A stretch of 64,000 nt of DNA. Origin: Chionis minor. Lineage: Eukaryota > Chordata > Aves > Charadriiformes > Chionididae. The stretch's first letter is position 1, and each line of letters opens with the position of its first letter. The stretch lies in contig VZSF01006828.1 in assembly GCA_013398295.1 (NCBI GenBank), positions 1,195,855 to 1,259,854 on the forward strand, in the 5' to 3' direction. The notes under the pieces were generated by a model. It was not told the DNA's origin. It searched no databases and saw only the letters and a program-made list of their open reading frames with translations. Shown one piece after another: positions 59,101-64,000 of the stretch. The translations under genes were made by a program, and so were the position numbers.

Positions 59101-59660
59101 GCGGCTCGGGTTGTTCTTTAGGCTTTCTCAGGAAGCTGATAATACAATTAATTTTAGACTTCTCAAAACTAAGGAAGTTTTTGCCTGGGATGTGGCACAT
59201 TCAAATAATAACAATATTAAAAACATGAATAAATAGCAGATTCTCTTTAATATTAGACATCAAGGAATTTGCATTCAGTTAGATACTAAAAACAAGTTTT
59301 CAGCTGGTACGAATCAGTGCTGCTCCACTGCTATCCATGAAGCTACACCGTTTTACGCCACCTGAGGGTCTGGCCCAAAACTTTTACATTTGAAAAATTC
59401 AAGAGGACAGAGGCGATGGGAAAACCAGCTTCTAACCAATTGGATGGAGGAAGAATATCAAAGGGTGCAAAGGGGTACACAACGTGTCTCACCTGTCCCC
59501 AATCTCCTGCTTTCCACTTCGGACATCTGCCCCCTCTGCATTTCTTTTGCACATTGGGCTTAGCAAGGTGCTTGCAATAATCTTCTTCTACATGCCTCCC
59601 TTCCTTTGACAAACAGTACACATTGCGCTGCTTTTGGCCCCTTCCACAGGAGACAGAACA
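38038..59660 (-). CDS. ADAMTS9: ADAMTS9, C-terminal part (eleven exons: five TSRs and the GON domain; 5' part lies beyond the right edge)
   Basis: Eleven minus-strand exons join in frame to encode 483 residues ending at TAG (38040-38038). The product is the C-terminus of ADAM metallopeptidase with thrombospondin type 1 motif 9, a secreted, pericellular zinc protease that cleaves versican and aggrecan and also functions in ER-to-Golgi transport and ciliogenesis. In order it contains five six-cysteine TSRs (56, 58, 57, 65 and about 45 residues) and a GON domain (about 200 residues), the hallmark of the ADAMTS9/ADAMTS20/GON-1 branch. Phrases such as [35 protein letters not shown] and [17 protein letters not shown] match my memory of human ADAMTS9 and not ADAMTS20. 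The human protein has 15 TSRs, so these should be the last five. Protease, disintegrin and remaining TSR exons lie beyond 64000. All junction phases agree and no stop interrupts the frame. Confidence 0.95.
38128..40248 (-). other. ADAMTS9: ADAMTS9 intron between the last two coding segments
   Basis: The 2.1-kb intron is bounded by GTAAGT (40248) and TGCAG (38128). I see no repeat or exon in it. Confidence 0.85.
40249..40353 (-). CDS. ADAMTS9: ADAMTS9 GON domain exon 5
   Basis: This 105-nt, 35-codon exon has an acceptor TTTTTTAG|GGTCGC above 40353 and a donor TCCCCA|GTAAGT below 40249, phase 0 at both ends. It reads [20 protein letters not shown] then [29 protein letters not shown] matches human ADAMTS9 closely. 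It is too short to stand out as an open frame and was found by extending the GON domain. Confidence 0.95.
40354..42327 (-). other. ADAMTS9: ADAMTS9 intron between GON exons 4 and 5
   Basis: The 2.0-kb intron is bounded by GTATTT and TTTTAG. Its GC-richer right half (about 40900-41900) yields several chance open frames; nothing else is recognised. Confidence 0.85.
42328..42419 (-). CDS. ADAMTS9: ADAMTS9 GON domain exon 4
   Basis: This 92-nt exon has an acceptor TTCTCCACAG|CGACCG above 42419 and a donor CCGCAG|GTATTT below 42328. It completes Thr and encodes 30 residues, [20 protein letters not shown] then [24 protein letters not shown] is nearly invariant in ADAMTS9. It exits in phase 0. Confidence 0.96.
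42420..43849 (-). other. ADAMTS9: ADAMTS9 intron between GON exons 3 and 4
   Basis: The 1.4-kb intron is bounded by GTGAGT and CCACAG. Nothing recognisable is seen in it. Confidence 0.85.
43850..43983 (-). CDS. ADAMTS9: ADAMTS9 GON domain exon 3
   Basis: This 134-nt exon has an acceptor TTTGATCTAG|ATTGCA above 43983 and a donor ATAATAA|GTGAGT below 43850. It completes Arg, encodes 44 residues ([20 protein letters not shown] to LDLNTMQII) and exits with one base. NGS is a potential N-glycosylation sequon. The [17 protein letters not shown] block is a diagnostic GON motif with three cysteines. Confidence 0.95.
44078..44172 (-). CDS. ADAMTS9: ADAMTS9 GON domain exon 2
   Basis: This 95-nt exon has an acceptor CTCTCTCAG|GTGTAT above 44172 and a donor GATACAG|GTAACA below 44078. 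It holds 31 codons plus two bases of Arg and reads [20 protein letters not shown], then [14 protein letters not shown] is a potential N-glycosylation sequon. PKEYVTLV.G is a core GON motif. Confidence 0.95.
44332..44426 (-). CDS. ADAMTS9: ADAMTS9 GON domain exon 1
   Basis: This 95-nt exon has an acceptor GTTTCAG|GTGAAC above 44426 and a donor TTAAAG|GTGCAT below 44332. The first two bases complete Cys; 31 codons follow, reading [14 protein letters not shown], then [17 protein letters not shown]. The ELP..CK start of the GON domain and the DGEYFL motif are conserved in ADAMTS9 and ADAMTS20. It exits in phase 0. Confidence 0.95.
44671..44803 (-). CDS. ADAMTS9: ADAMTS9 last TSR exon
   Basis: This 133-nt exon has an acceptor GTCTTGCAG|TGCTCC above 44803 and a donor CATGACT|GTAAGT below 44671. 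It holds 44 codons plus the first base of a Cys codon completed by the next exon (phase 1 exit). It begins [20 protein letters not shown] and ends TCHNVHD. With the split Cys it has six cysteines. LKPEERRTC is an ADAMTS9 signature. It joins directly to the GON domain. Confidence 0.95.
44804..46769 (-). other. ADAMTS9: ADAMTS9 intron between the last two TSR exons
   Basis: The 2.0-kb intron is bounded by GTAAGT and TTGCAG. A small direct repeat, TATTTTACATTATTTTACATT, occurs near 45712; nothing else is recognised. Confidence 0.85.
46770..46964 (-). CDS. ADAMTS9: ADAMTS9 TSR exon (second from last)
   Basis: This 195-nt, 65-codon exon has an acceptor CTGCCCGCAG|TGCTCC above 46964 and a donor GGAAGC|GTAAGT below 46770, phase 0 at both ends. 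It begins [20 protein letters not shown] and ends [12 protein letters not shown]. It is the longest TSR here because of an insertion rich in Tyr ([12 protein letters not shown]), which is also in human ADAMTS9. Six cysteines, CSVTCGKG and WGS|C are present. Confidence 0.96.
47272..47324 (+). repeat. T-rich low-complexity tract
   Basis: T runs of 7 to 13 bases, interrupted by G, C and AA, lie in an ADAMTS9 intron. Confidence 0.85.
48126..48150 (+). repeat. (AAAT)n short tandem repeat
   Basis: About six AAAT units, with one interruption, lie in an ADAMTS9 intron. Confidence 0.8.
48456..48626 (-). CDS. ADAMTS9: ADAMTS9 TSR exon (third from last)
   Basis: This 171-nt, 57-codon exon has an acceptor TTGCCAAACAG|TGCATG above 48626 and a donor TCGGAG|GTGAGT below 48456, phase 0 at both ends. 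It begins [20 protein letters not shown] and ends [12 protein letters not shown]. Six cysteines are present. CMKTCGEA lacks the last Gly of the O-fucosylation consensus CxxS/TCxxG, which the other four TSRs here have. [10 protein letters not shown] and [12 protein letters not shown] are strong ADAMTS9 words. Confidence 0.95.
48627..54529 (-). other. ADAMTS9: ADAMTS9 intron between TSR exons at 54530 and 48456
   Basis: The 5.9-kb intron is bounded by GTAAGC and AAACAG. I see no further TSR exon; the two flanking TSRs are adjacent in the human protein as I remember it. Short T and A runs occur near 51307-51321 and 52120. Confidence 0.8.
54530..54703 (-). CDS. ADAMTS9: ADAMTS9 TSR exon (fourth from last), very GC-rich
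   Basis: This 174-nt, 58-codon exon has an acceptor CCTCCTCCAG|TGCTCG above 54703 and a donor GCAAGCG|GTAAGC below 54530; both junctions are phase 0. It begins [16 protein letters not shown] and ends [13 protein letters not shown], giving six cysteines, an O-fucosylation motif (CSVSCGRG) and a WQA|C site. By hand count only 41 of 174 bases are A or T (about 76% GC), far from the upstream TSR exon at 59493-59660. The middle of the module, rich in Pro, Ala and Glu, looks less like the human protein than its neighbours do. Confidence 0.92.
54704..59492 (-). other. ADAMTS9: ADAMTS9 intron between TSR exons at 59493 and 54530
   Basis: The 4.8-kb intron is bounded by GTGAGA and CTCCAG. Its centre, about 58080-59300, is strongly AT-rich and low in CpG; no exon or interspersed repeat is recognised. 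Confidence 0.8.
59493..59660 (-). CDS. ADAMTS9: ADAMTS9 TSR exon (fifth from last TSR)
   Basis: This 168-nt, 56-codon exon has an acceptor ATATTTACAG|TGTTCT above 59660 and a donor GGGGACAG|GTGAGA below 59493; both junctions are phase 0. It begins [16 protein letters not shown] and ends [11 protein letters not shown]. The six TSR cysteines are present. CSVSCGRG fits the O-fucosylation consensus CxxS/TCxxG, and the WGQ end followed by C of the next exon makes a WxxC C-mannosylation site. The KHLAKP and [13 protein letters not shown] words match human ADAMTS9. This is the most upstream ADAMTS9 exon I can support. Confidence 0.94.
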
Positions 59661-62600
59661 CTGTAAATATAAAGTAACAACAGATCAGCTTTCACGCAGG
59701 GCCGTCTACATGGTTATACATGGGCCATGACTACCCAGGGCATTTTCTTTTAACTGGACCAAAAAGCACATCCCCAGGTCTCTGACAGCCTACACAAAGC
59801 TCGAGGGCGATATGGAAAAGCAGAATTCAGACGTCGGAAATGTCCCCGTTTGCACTTAATATTGCATGATATTCTCGTTCAAAGCCCCCCAAAATGCCAA
59901 TATCAAAATAGCGCAAGCAGCTGACATTCAACAGGGATAACAGGCTGGATTCCTGGCATTGCTCCAGTGGTTTCAAAGGAGCAGAGTCATCTTACAGGGA
60001 TCAAGGCAGGAGCCCTCAGTATCTACCTAGAAGAACTTGAAAGGACCCATTTCCATTTAGTTTGGTACAAAGGGAGGTCAAATGTTGGTAAATCAAGAGA
60101 GTAAAGTGCGATATACACCTTCACACAGGGAAATAACTGCATAAAAGACAAGGCAGAAGAGAAATGTGCAGTCTTTCCAAGTCCTTGGTATTAAAGCTCA
60201 TGTTTTACCAGAGCAGACTGATTTACTTTTTTTTTTTTTTCTGTTCCTAAACAGATTGAAACCAAGACATGCTCATCCTTAAGATTTATGCATTTTGAAA
60301 ACAACTCGGAAGGTGGCAAGAAGGCAGAGCCTAAAGAATCAAAGCAAAAAGCAAATCAGCAGGTATGTTAGCTGTAAGCTTTGTAGTGAAGCAACTAATT
60401 TCAACCTCCCTCTGCAGGTTCACTGAACTTTTTCAAATGTGACCACTTCCGGCATGCAAACCCTAAGCAACTTCACTTTGATTTCAGATTAGTCTCCTCC
60501 AAAAGATTTAGGAATCAAAGGGCTTTGGAATCACGACAAGAATTTAATATGACAGTTTCGTGTAGAACAAGCCTCTTACTCAGCATGATGCACCCAGAGA
60601 CTCAGCTTCAGTTTCTTCATTACATGTTATGCAAGTCATTACATGCTATGTCACAAGCATCCTGGTTTAATCCTTGAGCACAAACACACTGGTTCAACCA
60701 TCTCTCAATATAAAATGCTCTGCTTTCTTTTCAGAATGCAGCAAACACGCAGGGATGAGGCGTCTTCCTTCATTTTGGAGCCACTCCACCGCTATATTTC
60801 CTAAGAAATAAATTACAGCCCAAGCTCTTCCCAGTCTATGAATACACTTGAAACCTAAAAAACTACAATTTATATAATGTAGCAGCTCTGGAAGATCCAT
60901 TAGAATTGAAACCGGCATATGCTTGGACAGCTGTGATTATTTTAAATTACAGCACTACTTCCAACTCATTCAGCCCCTGTTGTGTTAAGAGGTACACAAA
61001 GAACCAGAGAGAGAGCAGTAACTTGCTCCGAAATGGCAAAGTTCAGACCAATGCGGAGAGAAATGGATGCAACTCATAAGATCAGACGTTGCTGCTTAAA
61101 AGCTTGTATAAGCGATGTCCTAAAAAAGGCTGTTTTCCTGCTGCAAGAGCGTTGCCAGTTGACACCAGGTAGCTTGCGATCAAGGGTCCCTTGCGATCAA
61201 TAGGGTTTAAGGGCCATTAACGATGCTTCTCTGCGAGGGGCGGGAAGCCAGGCAAGCCTGCGGCAGGGATGGCCACCTCCGAGTTTTCCCGAGCCCAGCT
61301 CCAATTTCAAGATAAGCCAAAAAAGCCAAAGAGCAACATTCAACCTTGCCCTGAGAACCAGAAGAAATGCTGTCCTTTGTTCTAAGATAAGACTTTCATG
61401 AGTTACCCAGATTCATAAAGTTCACTTTTTTTCTTTAGTATCAACAGAAAAAAGATTGAGTTATTGTTATCCTATTTTTATAAGCCTTCACATTTCATCA
61501 GAAGTTCATTTTTTCATTCTTTCTACATCTCTCCCCAGGCAACGAATGTCAGCAGCGAGAAGGAAATGTCAAATCCTACCAAACCCAGTTGTAAAATTCT
61601 AATACTTTCACCCATTTACTATCTTTGGACTAAACAGCAACACTGATGCTTTAGCAAAAATTCAAGTGCTCCTCAGTAAGTGCTCTCCATACAGTTTGAT
61701 GCCACTTTACTGCAACAGAGAAAGCTAAAGAGTAAATTCACACGTTTGATCAGGACTCTTTCTTGCTCCACATAGTGAGCCAGTACAGCCAAGTGCTTCT
61801 TTTCTCTAATTTAAAAAAATACATTGGATCCGCTCCTTTTTGCTAAAGGAAGAATAATCACATTGTGCAACGACGCGAGGACGTTTCTGAGGACCTGAAG
61901 TTGGTCGATCTCACAATAATATATTTGATCTCACAAATAAAATAGCGCTAGTCATTTCCAAAATTGTTATCCCCCTTCTACAAATCGCTTAACTTTGGCA
62001 TGGAGCCTGATTCTGACATTTATCTCGGTATCCCATGATCAAACAAGACGACTGCGTGCATACCTTGATGCACTCAGAGGTTGAAGCATAATTTGCCTAA
62101 TTTTGTTAATACTTAAATGTAATTCCCAAGGCACTGGAATTCATAATTTCTATGTCTGTCTTTAATATAAATCAAAGTCAGGCAGCTGTGGATTTTTAGA
62201 TCTAAACCACCCATTTGCTTTCATGCACATGTGAGTTATGATCTCATTTGCACTGACAGAAAAAAAGAGGTCGAATAATCTAATGTAACCAAGTATCAGA
62301 GACTAAGAATTCCTTTGCAGAGTCTACTTCATAACTGCCTTCTAATTCATCTCAGGTATTTCCAACTTTCATTTAGCACATAGATTTTAAGCATATGTGA
62401 GGCACATGCAGAAAATAATGTAACAGGGGGCTTCATCTCAACGCCACGTGACTTAGGGAAGCAATACACCTAGCTAGTGCCATCAGACTCATCATTTATT
62501 TCAGACCCTGGAGAAACTGCATTTCATTAGCGGGACTCTTCATCGCCGCAAATGCTGCTGCCCGCTTATATTATCTATCAATAACAGTGCCGTAGCGAGG

Positions 62601-64000
62601 TAAGCTTTGACCTCGCCTTCTTTAAGACACTTGAATAGCACAGACAAAATCACTCCTTTCATTTTTCTCTTTCTTTTTCTTTATTTCTTTCCTACCCCCC
62701 ACCCCGCTGTAGAAAATGCCTCCAAGTACTGGGGATGGACGGGTGGCTCTCTGTGCAACAGCAGCCTCATCCAAGGCTCTTTGAAGTCAACAGAAAGATT
62801 TCTCCGGGTTTTAATTGCCTCTGGATCCAGCCCTGAAGGCGTCGCCAAGGTATTGTATTGACATTTTTCACTCACCAGCTTCCTGGAGTGGAGAATCACA
62901 CGCACTTGGGGCATGTCCACGGTCAACCCGCCTCTGCCTCCCCTCAAGTGCTTGGAAAGGTTGCTCTGAAATGCTGTTTCCAGCCTGTGGTAGAGGCATG
63001 GCAACAAATAGCACCCCTGGGTGAAGCCGGGAGGACAGCCAGGCACAGAGGATGGTGCAAAAACAACACACTGTGGCATTTCTTAAAAAAACCCAAGATG
63101 ACTGTGGCACATAAACTAGTAAAGAAGTACTATTTCAAAAATCAGCTATAGCCATTACACTAAAGACTCCAGTAAACCTTCCTCTTGTTGTTATCTTTAT
63201 TATCTCCTAAAACCACTGCAGTCACACCTGGTGCTTTACATAGAGAACAAGAACAAAAGGACTTTCCTAATAGCATTTGGATCAAAGCATTTGAGCGCAG
63301 ATTTAAGGGTATTATGTTTATTGCATGATTAGTTTTGTTAACATGCCAAGAACTGGGGATTGGTACGCTGCTGCTTTTTTCAAATAAATGCACTGCCTAG
63401 TTTAAATACATGCAAGAAAAAAAGTTTAAATAAATATCACAGAAATATTTCCATATCTACTGTTTCCAGAAAGGTCAGAACACGATGCTAAATCTCTCCT
63501 GTAATGCATCGCTCCGCTCCAGCGCAGCGGCAAGCTTGTGTTTTTGTTTCCACAGAAAATTGTTTTCTGTTTCAGAGTTCAGGGATGACGAAGACCATTC
63601 TGTTTTACCAAGTATGTGCAAATTGCTTTAAACCAACCCTTGCTGCATTTCCTACTCTGATGCTATGGAAGGTGAGGGTACATCTCGTTCATTAAGACCT
63701 CTCTAACGTAGGAAGGCTGCTACATGACTCACCAGGCTGGTAGCAGGTAAAAAACAAGAGTACGTACCCCAAAAGCTCTTAAAAATTTGTATAAAATATC
63801 TGGCTGGCTGGGCCCAGGTTCTGACCATCCTGCAGGAGACCAGGACCTGCTCTTCTGCATGAGGAGCTCTGTCTTGGCCGTGCCACTGCCAGGCTGAGGG
63901 CTGGCAGCAAGGTCGGTCTGGCACTGAAAGGACTCGTCAGCCCTGGGCACAAAGAAGCAAATCTTGGGGAAAAGAGGCAGCACAGAGCAGGAAAGAGCTA
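59661..64000 (-). other. ADAMTS9: ADAMTS9 intron upstream of the first exon seen, running off the right edge
   Basis: At least 4.3 kb lies upstream of the acceptor at 59661. I looked for another TSR exon (a CSxxCG start and a WxxGxW end) and found none. T14 at 60227-60240 is the only simple repeat of note. Confidence 0.75.

Noticed and set aside
38038..59660. ADAMTS20 as the identity of the GON-domain gene
   Set aside because: The TSR and GON words match my memory of ADAMTS9 much better, and PRICKLE2 as the downstream neighbour fits ADAMTS9.
62681..63079. Minus-strand open frame of 132 codons with a GTGAGT donor at about 62878, considered as the next upstream ADAMTS9 exon
   Set aside because: It has no CSxxCG start, no WxxGxW and no six-cysteine spacing, so it is not a TSR exon.
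63703..63983. Minus-strand frames near the right edge
   Set aside because: Considered as a partial TSR; cysteine and tryptophan spacing does not fit in any frame and no acceptor/donor pair was convincing.
1..64000. CRISPR arrays, tRNA or rRNA genes, phage, operons or endogenous viral genes
   Set aside because: No regularly spaced repeats, tRNA-like folds, rRNA words, or gag/pol/env-like frames were seen; the window is ordinary avian genic DNA.

Overview
This is vertebrate, almost certainly avian, nuclear DNA. Coding sequence is split into short exons with canonical GT-AG splice sites. The one clearly recognisable interspersed repeat is a CR1-type LINE 3' end (30700-31088), typical of birds. 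There is no Alu or L1, a CpG-island promoter sits next to a sequencing gap (177 N), and nothing resembles a bacterial operon, phage or CRISPR locus. Most long open frames are chance ORFs in introns or intergenic DNA.

The window holds parts of two genes, both on the minus strand, plus the DNA between them. (1) 1-about 24250: the 5' end of a Prickle-family gene, best called PRICKLE2. It has a CpG-island promoter, a 42-nt first coding exon (23943-23984), a short GC-rich intron containing the gap, an 86-nt second coding exon (23485-23570), and then an intron of at least 23.4 kb running off the left edge. (2) About 24250-36985: roughly 13 kb of intergenic DNA with the CR1 copy and some simple repeats. 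(3) About 36985-64000: the 3' end of ADAMTS9. Eleven coding exons (38038-59660) encode the last 483 residues: five thrombospondin type 1 repeats (TSRs), one per exon, and then a complete GON domain split over seven coding segments. A probable extra 3'UTR exon lies at about 36985-37699. The gene continues upstream past the right edge.

All eleven ADAMTS9 exons join in frame with matching phases and no internal stop, so the gene looks intact here. PRICKLE2 lying downstream of ADAMTS9 in the same orientation matches the human 3p14 arrangement, and this supports both identifications. PRICKLE2 encodes a cytoplasmic PET/LIM planar-polarity protein and ADAMTS9 a secreted metalloprotease; nothing suggests they work as a unit.

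I found no new biological system. The better leads are a TSR exon lacking the terminal glycine of the O-fucosylation motif, a splice donor five bases after the ADAMTS9 stop codon, a very GC-rich TSR exon, paired perfect hairpins in the PRICKLE2 intron, and a CpG-rich intronic block with a 9-bp-arm palindrome that could be regulatory.
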